Counted from the first letter of the stretch, positions 11,761-23,300 are shown. The stretch is 64,000 nt of DNA from Mesostigma viride (GCA_009746045.1 RPFO01000643.1:1054589-1118588); one strand, 5' to 3'. Program-made: numbers and translations. The notes: generated from the sequence alone by a model not told the origin.

Positions 11761-12345
11761 ACGCCAACGCCCACGCCCACGCCCACGCCCATGCCCATGC
11801 CCACGCCCACGCCCACGCCCACGCCCACGCCCACGCCCACGCCCACGCCCACGCCCACGCCCACGCCCACGCCCACGCCCACGCCCACGCCCACGCCCAC
11901 GCCCACGCCCACGCCCACGCCCACGCCCACGCCCACGCCCACGCCCACGCCCACGCCCACACCCGCCCACGCCCACGCCCACGCCCACGCCCACGCCCAC
12001 GCCCACGCCCACACCCACGCCCACACCCACACCCACGCCCACGCCCACGCCCACGCCCACGCCCACGCCCACACCCACGCCCACTCCCACGCCCACACCC
12101 ACACCCACGCCCACGCCCACGCCCACGCCCACGCCCACGCCCACTCCCACGCCCACTCCCACGCCTACGCCCACGCCCACGCCCACGCCCACGCCCACGC
12201 CCATGCCAACGCCCACGCCCACGCCCACGCCCACGCCCACGCCCACGCCCACGCCCACGCCCACACCCACGCCCACGCCCACGCCCACGCCCGCGCCCAT
12301 GCCCACGCTCACGCCCACGCCCACGCCCGCGCCTGCGCCCACCCT
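11755..12345. repeat. CCCACG hexamer array, block 2
   Basis: About 590 bp, pure in the left half, with CCCACA, CCCACT and CCCATG variants in the right half. Confidence 0.97.
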
Positions 12346-12456
12346 AGCCTCACCCCTACTCCAAGCCACAAATGCACCGTAAGCCACAGCCAGAAGTACA
12401 GCACAGCAGCGACAATTGCAGACTTAGCCCAGACACACACCTACCCACGTCAATGC
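12346..12456. repeat. Array spacer, copy 2
   Basis: Homologous to 11651-11760. Array plus spacer therefore forms a higher-order unit of about 700 bp, present twice. Confidence 0.9.
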
Positions 12457-12607
12457 CCCTGCCCAGAGACTCGCGGCCTCATCCCACCCCCCTGCACGAA
12501 CAGTTCCCAAACAAAAGAAAAGGCAAACAAAAGGAACAAGAGTAGCAAGCTGCATTGCGAGCACATATGCCAGTTCTGGTGCACATGCCAGGCCGAAAGC
12601 AACTCAT

Positions 12608-12768
12608 GATTGCCCCTGCCCCTGCCCCTGCCCCTACCCCTGCCCCTGCCCCTGCCCCTGCCCCTGCCCCTGCCCCTGCCCCTGCCCCTGCCCCTGCCCC
12701 TGCCCCTGCCCCTGCCCCTGCCCCTGCCCCTGCCCCTGCCCCTGCCCTGCCCCTGCCATCACCATTCT
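12608..12768. repeat. CCCCTG hexamer array
   Basis: About 26 copies of CCCCTG, almost perfect. A third hexamer family in the same 2 kb. Confidence 0.97.
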
Positions 12769-12789
12769 AACCACCACACATTACGAAAA

Positions 12790-13340
12790 GCAAGAAGAAA
12801 TTATAATAATAATAATAAGAAATAATAATAATAAACAAGCACAAAGTTGACTGCACATGCGACTGTACCAGTAGGCACGTAGCAAATTTTAGCTGCAGCT
12901 TCAATTTCAACTTCATTGCAATTGCAAGTGTGACTGCATGTGTAATTGCACTACCAATGCCTAATGCCCACTGCATGTGCCCAGTGCGAATGCAATTCAA
13001 AAGCAACATGCAATCGAAATTACAGCTGAAGCCGGCTATTAACAAAGATATTTAAAGCAGTTGTTAACTACAGAGACCCAATGAAAATGCAAATGCAATG
13101 AAAAAGCAACAGAAGTTGAAGCCACTGCCACTCTACCTGCCGACAGTAACACCACCGCCAGCACCCACTCATATCCCAACGACAAGGAAATAGAATTGCC
13201 CAAAGCCAGACATACATTGGGACGCATAAGCAAACGGCAACGCAAGCGCACATGCAAATGTATACGCAAAGGCAAAGGCAAAGGCAAACGCAAACGCAAA
13301 CGCAAACGCAAACGCAAACGCAAACGCAAACGCAAGCTTG
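12790..13340. repeat. AATAAT tract and degenerate GCAAAC-type hexamers
   Basis: AATAATAAT at 12802-12835. From 12890 the text is dominated by GCAATT, GCAAAT, GCATGT words, sharpening to pure GCAAAC at 13262-13335. It looks like an old hexamer array in decay with a young core. Confidence 0.75.
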
Positions 13341-13788
13341 TCATGTACCTACGCTTAACTGCAAACGCAAACTGTGCACGAAGCAAAAAGATTGGATGGC
13401 CAAGATCATGGCAAATACGAGGGCCGAAAACAATCCAACTTCATCTAAATGTCCGAAATCCTCACGACGTTTCGATGCGCGCTTGAATGTCGAAGGCCTG
13501 CGCCGATTATCGATCATAAGTCGAATGTGTAATTGTCGGCTTATGAGAACTGCTTTGCGACAGTATCACGTCAGGCCGTTCCTGTGCAGCCATTTTCCCT
13601 GTGCAGCGGGTGGACAACGTTCACTTTCCGCATTATTCATGGCTATCGAAGTTAATTCTTACCGACCCCGGCTGCCATGGCCACTGGCCACGCATATCAA
13701 GTTCAGGTATTCCCGACCTGTAGCGCAGCAGATTTCTGTCGGAAGGCATCCTAAGCATCGTGATAAAAGAAATCCGAACAATAGACAT

Positions 13789-14034
13789 TCATGCTGCATC
13801 TAAGGACATTATGGCATTTGTATATACTGCAAGTACATGTATCGACATTGCCGTGATTGCTAACCCCGACTCACCATGAACAGGAACTTTCCCTCTGCCT
13901 CCATGAAATGTACTTCGTGAAATGTACTGTAATACATATGATGTACTACGATGATAATCATCCCAGCAAAGCCATAGCACACCTTCCGTTTCGACCGCCA
14001 TGTCGGCCACTAGTCCGGATAGCTCAATGTGCAC
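13789..14034 (-). CDS. Mirror copy of a short reading frame in the palindrome's left arm
   Basis: Opens with the same first 25 residues (MHIELSGLVADM..) as the plus-strand frame at 14502 because both lie in the palindrome arms. It leaves the arm at 13960 and then continues into unrelated sequence. Whether it is expressed cannot be told. It may be a by-product of the duplication. Confidence 0.35.
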   Translation of the reverse strand: MHIELSGLVADMAVETEGVLWLCWDDYHRSTSYVLQYISRSTFHGGRGKVPVHGESGLAITAMSIHVLAVYTNAIMSLDAA

Positions 14035-14575
14035 CTGACCTTGACACTAATCGCACAAACAGCCACAATTTTGCAAGCAAGAAGACATGGCTACCTCGGC
14101 ATTTCATGAAATGTACTTCGTGAAATGCATTTCGTGAAATGTACTAAGGAACGTGATTGGCCGGCGTTCGCTCGCCAAATCTCGCAAAATGTACTAAGGC
14201 ACGTGATTGGTCCCGCAAAATGTACTAAGGAACGTGATTGGCCGGCGAAGATTCTGTTTGCTGCAATTAAAATTCCCTACAGAATCTTCGCCGGCCAATC
14301 ACGTTCCTTAGTACATTTTGCGGGACCAATCACGTGCCTTAGTACATTTTGCGAGATTTGGCGAGCGAACGCCGGCCAATCACGTTCCTTAGTACATTTC
14401 ACGAAATGCATTTCACGAAGTACATTTCATGAAATGCCGAGGTAGCCATGTCTTCTTGCTTGCAAAATTGTGGCTGTTTGTGCGATTAGTGTCAAGGTCA
14501 GGTGCACATTGAGCTATCCGGACTAGTGGCCGACATGGCGGTCGAAACGGAAGGTGTGCTATGGCTTTGCTGGGA
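13961..14575. repeat. Near-perfect palindrome, 297-bp arms, 21-bp spacer
   Basis: Arms 13961-14257 and 14279-14575 are exact inverted copies where I compared them and have equal length. The spacer is TTGCTGCAATTAAAATTCCCT less its last base. Each arm has three direct copies of AAATGTACTAAGGMACGTGATTGG-like text, so ACGTGATTGG occurs three times per arm (14152, 14203, 14232 on the left). These combine an ACGTG core with an inverted CCAAT. Two reading frames diverge from it. Confidence 0.95.
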
Positions 14576-15008
14576 CATAATCGTGGCTATCTGCTTCCTG
14601 GCTTTCGCTATCATGGTGATGGGACACCATGGGAAGCGCAAGTTCGCAGCCATAGTGCTAAGCGGCAGCACCCATGCCGGCAGCCTAGTGACCGACGAGA
14701 CGTTCGACTGTAAGTGCGGCCACGAGTGCATGAAGCCCATTAGAATATCACATCTCCAGGCATTGCGAAGCGCCTGGTTTTCGCCCGGGCGGAAGCAAGA
14801 GGACAGGAAGGCGGCGATAAAGCAGCAGCTGCACCAGGGGGGGTACGACGCCATAACCACGATGTCGTCATCTACTCGTCACAAGTTCGTTCATGGCGCT
14901 GGTTTTCGGTTCGTTCTCGACGGGGGAGTCAAGGATATGAACATAGGGTTTGTGACCCCTTTTCACTTTCGCGTTTCACTTTCGAGGCGGCCTTCAGGCA
15001 CTGCCTGA
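14502..15008 (+). CDS. Hypothetical protein with one membrane segment
   Basis: Unrecognised, 168 residues. Residues 19-42 (VLWLCWDIIVAICFLAFAIM..) form a likely transmembrane helix; a CKCGHEC cysteine cluster lies near residue 70; the rest is basic. The first 25 residues lie in the palindrome arm. The region just after the stop, in another frame, reads like protein for 40 residues (FDDVLAGLGIAFEHYFEQ), so the gene may be longer through an intron or be broken. It precedes the unknown gene at 15.4 kb on the same strand and may belong to the same mobile unit. Confidence 0.45.
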   Translation: MHIELSGLVADMAVETEGVLWLCWDIIVAICFLAFAIMVMGHHGKRKFAAIVLSGSTHAGSLVTDETFDCKCGHECMKPIRISHLQALRSAWFSPGRKQEDRKAAIKQQLHQGGYDAITTMSSSTRHKFVHGAGFRFVLDGGVKDMNIGFVTPFHFRVSLSRRPSGTA

Positions 15009-15446
15009 AAATTAGCAACCACGTTTGGAACTCTTCGGACCACCTGTGAAACTAATCACATTTGATGATGTGCTGGCGGGCCTGGGCATCGCATTTGAGC
15101 ATTACTTCGAGCAGGGCTCAACAAGCTCGATTCGCCAACTCAACCCGAAGAAGCCCTAAGCTGCGGTAAGACATATATTTGTGTGGATGGCTCTTGATAT
15201 CATGCTGAATTTCTAGACTTCTCTAGGTGGACAGTTCATGTGCAGCCATACAGGTCATCCATGTGTGTTTTAACCATGTTGCATGTGCCACAGATATTAT
15301 GAGCAGTATTTACTAAGTGTGCTGGAGTCGTTGTTGCATGCTTGTTGTATTTCACAGTTCACGCCTGCATGAACGCATCGTTGATACTAATGATTATTCA
15401 TATTGCATGACTGTTCTATTGGGGACGCCGCGCTTGATGTCACAAC

Positions 15447-17185
15447 GTGGCCGAAAGGGTGCATCCACCGCGACGGCCGGTGGGTGAAATCGATGGACGC
15501 ATTTCCGAAGAAGCCAGCCGCGGGCCACACCCATGGCGCGGGCGGGGCGCGGGCGGGGGCGGGGGCGGGGGAGAAGGCGCGGGTGCGGGCGCGGGCGCCA
15601 CCCAAGCGCGGGCGCGGGCGCGGGCCCGGGCGGGGGCGGGGGGGCGGGGCGCAGGCGCCGGCGCGGGTGCGGGCGCGGGCGCCACCCAAGGCGCGCGCGC
15701 GGGCGCGGGCGGGGGTGGGGGCGCAGGCGCCGGCGCGGGTGCGGGCGCGGGCGCCACCGCCGACTTGGATGATGAGCCAGCAACCGAAGCCAAGAGGGAG
15801 AGGCACCGCTCTTCGAAGGTGTTCGATCTCGAAGTGTTTTGGGGCCCGGATATGACCGTGTATGTCCGCTGGCGCCTAGCCGCATCGGAGACGTTGGTAA
15901 ATGCACCGGTGAACAAGTGGCAGCCCACAGGGCCTAATGGCGAGGCTTGTGACGGGGTCACGCCCATTGGGTACACCCCGCAGGGAGATCCTGTCTATGG
16001 GTGCCTCCTCATAGAGCGTGGCAAGGCCCCCAAAGGAAGTCCTGGTCTAGTGCTGCTTTTTGAATGGGACGAGGGCGGTGCCAGGAGATGTACCTGCGCT
16101 AGCCTTCACAGCCTTTTTCCTGACATCGTCGCCGCTGAGAAGCAGCAGTTGCTGGACGGATGGATTGAGCAGGTGCCAAAGTCCGTGGAGGATGTGCGTG
16201 CCAACAACGAGAATCTGTTCGACATCATGGAGCAAAAGCTCAAAGAGAAGCGTGAACTGCAAGCGAACAAGGCGGTACCCTTACCGCTGCGATCTGCAGG
16301 CGACCAGTCGGTTGCGCGGGCAACACGAGCACTGAGGCTGCCCATAAAACAAGTCATCTCACACGTCGCTTGCCCTGCCCGCGAGATTCAAGCGCAGATC
16401 AACCGCGCATGTGCGCCCGCTGCGCGAGGGAGCACATCAACGGCAACGCCCGCTTTGCGCACACTGATTTCCGGCAGGCACACCTTCAAGGTGAATGGAA
16501 GCCTCATACGACGCGGCGGCCTACTCGTTGTTAAGCGGCCAGCCGTCACCTGCGGGCAGGGAATGCCGTGGGCACCACACATGCTGGTGAAGGTCCTTGA
16601 TCTGGAAGGCGATCGCACGGAGCGTGACAGCATTGTCGCCTCTCCTTACTACGCACCGTCGTGGACGGGCCAGTTTTCTAGAGTGACATTAGGTGGCGGC
16701 AGCGCAGGGATGACGGTCCCCATTTCTGATGTACACCTGCAGCACTGGACAGTGGGCGGTACGGCAGAGGTGCACCAGCCTGAGCTGATCAGTACCGGCA
16801 AACTGTCAGCTGCCACGGTGGCGGCGTTGAAAGAGCACCCGCAGATTGACTTTGAGCATTACAAGACTGCCACCGCCGCCAGGGCAGCAGCAAAGGATGA
16901 CTGCAATGCCTACTTTGCCGAGCATGGAGCACGTGCGCTTATCGGGATGCGCCTGTGTGCCCTGTTTCCGGGGATAGCGAGGAAGAGGGAGCGCTTCCAT
17001 GGCTGGGTCACTAAGGTTCAGGAAAGGGGAGGTCACCTGCTCATCAAGGCGATGTGGGCTGATGGGCAGGACTATCATGCCCTGGCGGAGGTGACGCAGT
17101 TCGTGTGCGGCTGCCCACACCCAGTCGAGGCATTTGGCCGCGCTCGCTTCTTTCCACAGGAGCTAGGCTGGCACCGTGAACGCAG
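15447..17185 (+). CDS. Unrecognised multicopy gene, main exon
   Basis: About 580 codons. No family recognised. An Ala/Gly/Arg-rich variable tract (residues about 30-110) is encoded by GGGCGC/GGCGCGGGC repeats. After it comes a complex region: FDLEVFWGPDMTVYVRWRL, then GCLLIERGKAPKG, a coiled-coil-like stretch (NNENLFDIMEQKLKEKRELQ), then a conserved block (SGRHTFKVNGSLIRRGG..VKVLDLEGDRTER..SPYYAPSWTGQF) and CALFPGI..RFHGWVTKVQ. No ATG opens this frame; a stop lies at 15435. The better N-terminus (MHDCSIGDAALD..) starts at ATG 15403 in another frame, so the GC tract has changed length in the gene or in the assembly. A second, partial copy lies at 60.2-62.2 kb. The copies keep their frame and sense over most of the shared block, implying past selection. 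Probably mobile-element derived; function unknown. Confidence 0.6.
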
Positions 17186-17228
17186 GTGATGGCACCCACA
17201 TAGACGATGCCGTCCCTGCTGTGCACAG

Positions 17229-17424
17229 TGACAGTGAAGGCGGGGAGGAGGAGGAAGAGGGAGAGAAGAGGGGAGAAGAGGGGGAGGAAGAGGGGGAGGA
17301 GGAGGGGGAGGAGGGGGAGAGGGGGAGGGAGAGGGGAGGGAGAATGGGAGGGGGAGGGGGAGGAGGAAGAGGGAGAGGGAGACGGAGAGGAGGATGCGGA
17401 ATGGGAGCCGGGGATGACTGGTAG
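17229..17424 (+). CDS. Acidic C-terminal exon of the unrecognised gene
   Basis: A donor CGCAG|GTGATG at 17186 and an acceptor GTGCACAG at 17221-17228 would remove 43 bases and continue the frame as RERSDSEGG followed by about 35 Glu/Gly-rich residues and then Gly/Arg, ending at TAG 17422-17424. The copy at 60.6 kb keeps the corresponding donor, an AG before TGACAG, and the same DSEGGEEE start, which supports the splice. A 43-bp intron is short for a eukaryote. Confidence 0.5.
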
Positions 17425-17847
17425 ATGAGACGGTGCCATCTACCGGCGCATGGAATGAAGTGGTAGACAAGTTTACTCATGGTTATCGGCAAGTAGAGCA
17501 TGCTCGCCTGGCCTAGTTGAATTTAAATCAATGAGTTGAGTTTGGAGAGGCTGCATTTTGCTTGGATGAAGAATGTGTTAGCATGGCCAAACTTTTATGG
17601 CTTGTAGCCAAATCCTCTTGGGGTATGCAGTGTACTAGCGGTGTGCAATTGCGAGGATTCCTGTCTTGTAGCGATGTGGCCTCTCACCCTGCAGCCTGGT
17701 AGATGTGTTGGCATGCAGCCACCCATCATTGGTCATCCGATCTGGTGTGATTTGCATTTGCACACCTTGTATTAAGGCCATGATTTAATATTGTCTTGTT
17801 ATTTTTAATGTGTATATGCGAAAAGAGGCATAATCTGCTCATATATA
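17425..17847. other. 3' flank of the unrecognised gene
   Basis: Positions 17425-17643 are shared with 60212-60440 (inverted), ending at GTACTAGCGG, which marks the common 3' limit of the two copies. Nothing recognised after that. Confidence 0.7.
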
Positions 17848-18550
17848 GTGCTAGCAAATGTCACTACCTTTACCTATGCCTGACCTTACAAGTTGAGGAT
17901 GGTCTAATGTAGTGGCAAACAGGTTATTTACAACAATTCACAGTTTTCTGACATAGTTTGAGGCAACTATACTTACCAAAATGCTTGAAAAAGGCAAAAA
18001 TTGCACCATTTATGCTAGCAAACGTCACTATTTTGAGATCAAACTGGGCCCAAACTTGGCCCATGGTCTAATCTAGTGGTGTTTAGGTTGCTTCCAACAT
18101 TTCATAGCTTTCTGACATAGTTTGATATTGTTAGTAGCTTACACTGAGCAAAATGCTTGAAAATGGCAAAAAATGCACCATTTATGCTAGCAAACGTCAC
18201 TATTTTGACATCAAGCTGAGCCCAAACTTGGCCCATGGTCTATCTAGTGGTGTTTAGGTTGCTTCCAATATTTCATAGCTTTATGACGTAGTTTGATATT
18301 GTTTAGTAGCTTACACTGAGCAAAATGCTTGAAAATGGCAAAAAATGCAGTATTTATGCTAGTAAACGTCACTATTTTGAGTTCAGATTGACCCCAAACT
18401 TTGTGCATGGTCTATTCTAGTGGTAATTAGGTTGCTTGCAAATATCCATGATGGTTTGACGTGATTTAGTACTGTTTCCTATTTATTACTATTTAATTTA
18501 ATTTAAAATGACAAAAATGTACCTGTATTGCTAGCAAATGTCACCAAGAT
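17848..18550. repeat. 172-bp satellite, about four copies
   Basis: GCTAGCAAACGTCACTATTT recurs at about 17850, 18015, 18187, 18359 and 18531. Units share CATGGTCTA, AGTGGT and GTTTAGGTTGCTTCCAA. The two central units are about 93 percent alike; the outer ones are more diverged. Confidence 0.93.
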
Positions 18551-18685
18551 GACGTCCGATCGATACCAAACTTTGTACGAGGTCTATTTTGGTTGCAAAC
18601 ATCATGCATGACAATTTTCAGCATAAAAAGACAAACTTCGGTACGAAGTACATTTTGCGTGCTGGAGTACATTCTTAATGGCTGG

Positions 18686-20348
18686 TAGGGGGCATGCAGG
18701 GACACCCGACGCCGGCGCCAGACGGGCGGCCGCCAACGGACCGAGCAGCGGGGGGGCCGATGCTGCATGCGGGGCACCAAGCAGCCGAGACTGGAAGGAG
18801 TACCAGCCAGAGGTCCAGCTGCTGTTGTGGCGAACCCGGCAGCGTCCGTCACGCTGCATGGTTGCGCGCCACCGGCGGGTCGTTCAACGGGCGTGGCGCA
18901 GGCGAACCCAAGCATTATTACTTGCCGTGTTGGTCGTCAAGGTGGGCAAAGTACTCGCGGATGTGGAGGTCCTCACGTTCGGCGGTCGCCTGCCGGATGG
19001 CCGATGGAGTGGTATTCTGCCTTGAGGGAGGCGTAGCGGGCGGGGTCTTGGTTGTCACGCAGGGCTTGCATGCCTGGCCTGGATGACGGCATGGAGCCGA
19101 TGCAGGCTAATGAACTGCCGGGGCGGGCGCCGCGGGGGCTGCCAGTAGGGTCGACCCAGCTGCGGGCCCGCGGCAGCTTGCCTTGAGGTACCGGAGGGCG
19201 GCGCCGGGCCGGGCCGGCCGGCGGCCGGCGGTCAGCTGGGTCTGGCAGCCCGCGAGGTCCAGCGCGTCAACGAACGCCTCCGCGGCGCGTTTATGGGCGA
19301 GCTTAATTGTCAGGGAAGCCCTCCAGAGCTTCGTCGGATTTCTCGAGCAGCTGTATAGTCTGCGCAAATCAGGTGGGGCCACGCGTCTACGGGAGTGCGA
19401 GGGGAAGCGCAGGCGAATGCGTGCGGTTACAAGGCGATGATCTGAACGCACCAGTCTGAGGGGTCTCGTGTGAGCGGGCAGCTAGTACAGATCCTTGGTG
19501 GCGCTTGCGGACTACAACATAGTCAAGGCAGAGTTGCACAGCGCCGGTGGGGGAGATGTGCGTGACCAAATCAGCATGACCATGCATGTGGGAACCGAGT
19601 GTTGGAAGCCACAAAATTACATGACGAAAGCAAATCGACAAAAAGGCGAGTGTTGCCATTTGTATCCGTACCAGCTGGGGCGTGCTGACATCCGCCGGTA
19701 CTGGGTGGAAGCGTGGCGCGTTGGCGTCCAGGAGCAGCGCAAGGTAGTTGCGACCAGGGGTCGAGTTCGCCAGGTTCTCCAGCTCAGCGAAGAAGGCGCG
19801 ACGATCTGGTTCATCAGGATGGCCGGAATGTGGTGCGTAACCGACGCCCACTGTCAGGGCGAAGGTCAAGTGTCACTTCCACGGAATGAAAAGACGCGAC
19901 AAGGACGCGAGCGTTGACTGCAGCTTGGGCTCGCCCATCATGTGGCGCACGGCAATTAAGCGGGGAGCAGAGGAGGCCAACGCCGCCGTTGCCAGCGCCG
20001 CCCCCTCCACCGTAATAAAACCGCCAGCCGCACAACTGCTTATTGACTATCAAGCCCCCATGCACCCCGCCAGAACACCTTGCATGGCTTCTTGGGATCT
20101 TGCTTGTGGTGGAGGTACTCCTCGGCCGGCCACAAGTCGCGTCGCTGCTGCTGCTGAGCGGGGCCGGTCAGGTCAACATCCAGCAACCAGGGGAGGTCGT
20201 GCAACATCGCAGGGTACGATCGAGCGATCCGGGGAACCTCTCGGCAGGCTGGGCATTCCTGGCCACGCTCCCTTTTGCCGCCTGCGCGCGCAACCCTTGC
20301 ATGACGCTCCCGGACGTCCCTCGATGACCGCGCCCGGAGCTTGTTCAC
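18686..20348 (-). mobile_element. LINE AP-endonuclease segment
   Basis: Minus-strand order: a cysteine-containing N-terminal part (QECPACREVP, about 20.26 kb), then the endonuclease with VGVGYAPHSGHPDEPDRRAF (about 19.85 kb), a LLLDAN segment, CLDYVVVRKRH (about 19.51 kb), and the terminal SDHRLVTARIRL (about 19.44 kb). These are the diagnostic C-terminal motifs of exonuclease-endonuclease-phosphatase domains of non-LTR elements. The coding sequence is broken in several places. It ends at 18686 next to the shared 30-bp repeat also found at 10449. It could be the 5' half of LINE family A, or of the element to its right after an inversion. Confidence 0.75.
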
Positions 20349-23300
20349 GCGCTAGCTGCGCCTTGCTTTCCCTGGCCCGGATGCACAGTCACCCCCTCGA
20401 CGACCTCGGCCACAAGCTGTTCAGTGCTCGTCACCCCCCGGCTCCTCTTATAGCGCCGTTGGAGCGGGGCGTGCGTGGCGCACAGGGTGCGGTCATCGCT
20501 CACTGCCGGCGGTTCCTCCTCGGTGATTGGGAAGGGCTGTGGGTGCTGCAGCATCCGGCCTCCACCCGGGGCTCGGGGGCCGCCTCCTTTGCCCGGGTGG
20601 AAGCTGACATCATGCGGTTGGTGAAGGTAGGTGAATTGAGTCGGGCCATTCAAAAACTTGAAATGACCGCGTTGGCTCCCTCCACTCCCCCGACCCTGCA
20701 GGCTTTGCGCGACCTTCACCCCGACGAACCTGCCTTTGCGGTGCCCGCCCCGGCCACCCCCCCGCCCCCGCCTACTGTCCTGGACTCTGGACATCTTCAC
20801 GGCTGTGCTCTAGGATCAGACTGCCAAACGCCTCATCCGGCACCGGCCCCTCGGGCTGGCGCTACGAGCACCTCTCCGTGATGGCGGGCCATGGCGGGGC
20901 GACCGCACTCTTTGAGGCTGCTGCCGACTTGGCCGCAGGGTACCTGCATGGCCCCAGCGGCGCCATGGCTGGGGCACGCCTCCTTGCCCTCCTGAAAGAC
21001 GACGTCCCCCCCGGCCTGCTGGCCGCGTTCGTCCCATTGCTTGCGGCGAGCTAGGTCCTACACAAGCTGGTGAGTAAGGTCATCTGTCGCCAAAAGGCCC
21101 CCGAGTTTCGCGCCTACTTCTGCCCCAACCAAGGAGTGATCCTGAGGAGTCCGTCGCGGCCCAGCTTGGTGTCGCCACCAAAGGGGGCAGCGACATCATC
21201 GTGCACACAGTTCAGGCCTACCTAGACTCAGACGAATCCGACCGGCCCATATGTGGCGCTGAAGGTGGATTGCCACAATGCGTTCAATGCTGTCACCAAG
21301 GCTAGCATGCATCTTTGAGGCCGTCGGCGAGGCGTTCCCTGACGTTCTTGCGTGGACAGCAGCCTGCTATACGGCGAACCCACTCAACTCTCCTTCCTCA
21401 CGGAGGATGGGACGTTCGCCGACGTTGCTTCCCGCACGGGAACCCAGCAAGGTGACCCCCAGGCCTCGGCCCCTTTTACCTGTCCGCCCCGCTGCATGCA
21501 CAACTTAGGCTCTCCAAGGTGTCCACACTGCGCCCCCGGATGTCGTTCTCCTCGCCTATATGGACGATATCCATGCCCTTGGCCCGGCCGACGCTGTATA
21601 GTTGCCGCCTTGGCTGCCGGCTTGAAGTGGCCATGGCGGCCATCGACCTTCGGCTCACCCTCCCCAAGTGTGCAGTCTTTTCGCCCCAGGGGGACTCAGC
21701 CTCTGGCTTCCCCGCGGCTGTCCCGGGGGCATTGGCGCGGGCGCGTGGTTTCTCGTGCCTGGGCGTCCCTGTGGGTGACCCGGCTGACTATAGTAACGTC
21801 GAAGAGGAGCTCCGGGCCACCGTGGAACAGCGCACCCATCAGTGTCGAGACTTGGTGGGCACGCCCGTCAAGGACCGGCCTCCATGCAGACCCAATTAAG
21901 GGCTCCTCCTGTGGTTTTGCGCCCACCCGCGGGTGGTTCACTGGCTCCGTGGGGCTCCCCCCCACTTGGTGCGGGGCCGCGAAAGGCCACGACGAGCGCA
22001 TTCAGGCCGCCTTGCAGGTGAGCACTCCTCCCCGGCCCTATAGCGCCCTGCCAGCTCACTTGAGTGGGTCCCCAAGCGCATGGATCCATGCGCTTGGCCA
22101 CCCTCCCCTGCCGCATGGGCGGGTTCACGCTCACCCGCGCCGCCCGCCTCGCCGCCGCCGCGCCTTCCTTGGCTCTGTTGCTCAGGCCTGGGCGGAGCTA
22201 GATCCGCCGGTTGGTCCCCAGCGTCGTCAGCGCCATTCCCGACTTGGTCACCCCATTAATTCCCCTTCCCCTTTAATTGTGCAGGCTGTGCAGGATTCTT
22301 ACTCACGGGATCCAGCAGGCCTGTGACCTCGTCCGCCCCTCCCAGGCCGTCCACCGTCGCTTGCCCCGGGGCACGCCCGGCGTGTCCACTGTCGTCAGTC
22401 CTGGTCAGTGTCTTCCCTGCCTGCGTTCATGAAAAACAACAAAAGACCTACGCGGGTATACTACACTGTGCCGACTGGATGGGTCTGCATGCGAGCTTGA
22501 ACGATCAGGGGAAGGCTTGGCTTCACTCGACCGTTTCCCTTGAAGGGAGCGTGGGGTCCGCATTCCTGCGCGCCCTCCCCATGAGCCCTTTGTTCACACT
22601 GGTTCCGGCCCTTTACGCCATCGCTCTCCGCCACCAGCTGTTTGCCCCGCAACCTCTCATCACAGCGGGTGCGTCCTGCGGCAGCTGCGGCCGGGCAATT
22701 GCTCTCGATACTACTGGGACGCACTACATGCATCGCGTGCATGGGTGGCCAGCAGAACCAGAACTGGTTCCTCTATCTCCATACCGCTCTCCTCCGGGTG
22801 GTGTGTGCCATGGTTCGGTCGGTCTTTCCCTGCACTCCACCGATCAAGTGCGAGCACGCAGATGGGGCCGCCCTCTACTCACCCAACCACCGCCCCGACA
22901 TTACCGTGCTTGACCTCGACGGGCAGGGTTGCCACCTGCTCATCGATGTCTCTGTGGCTCGGCCGCTCTCCGGTCGCCACATCCTCCGGGCGGCTGTGGA
23001 TGCCGGCGCTGCTGCCGCTGTGGCTGAGCGCGACAAGTTTGCCTCCTACGGCAATGTGGGGCCCCACCGGGTCATCCCCTTTGTCCTTGAGGAGTTCGGG
23101 GCCATGGGCCCCAAGATGGCGGAGTTTTTTCACGAGTGCTGCCAGCGCCGTGAAGACCTCGAGGGTCAGAACGCCCCGTGGTCTGCCCGCACGTGGTCCT
23201 CGTATTGGCGGCAGCGCCTGTCTGTCGCTCGCCTTCACTCGCACCGTGGCTGATGTGTTATTCTGCCGCACCCGGGCCGACTTTGTCGCAACCCATGCGG

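Noticed and set aside
11003-12609. Frames of 100-320 codons over the CCCACG blocks
   Set aside because: Low-complexity repeat translation on both strands.
19886-20881. 331-codon plus-strand gene
   Set aside because: Its first half overlaps the minus-strand LINE endonuclease segment, and its second half is the N-terminal part of the RLE-type LINE; no separate gene is needed.
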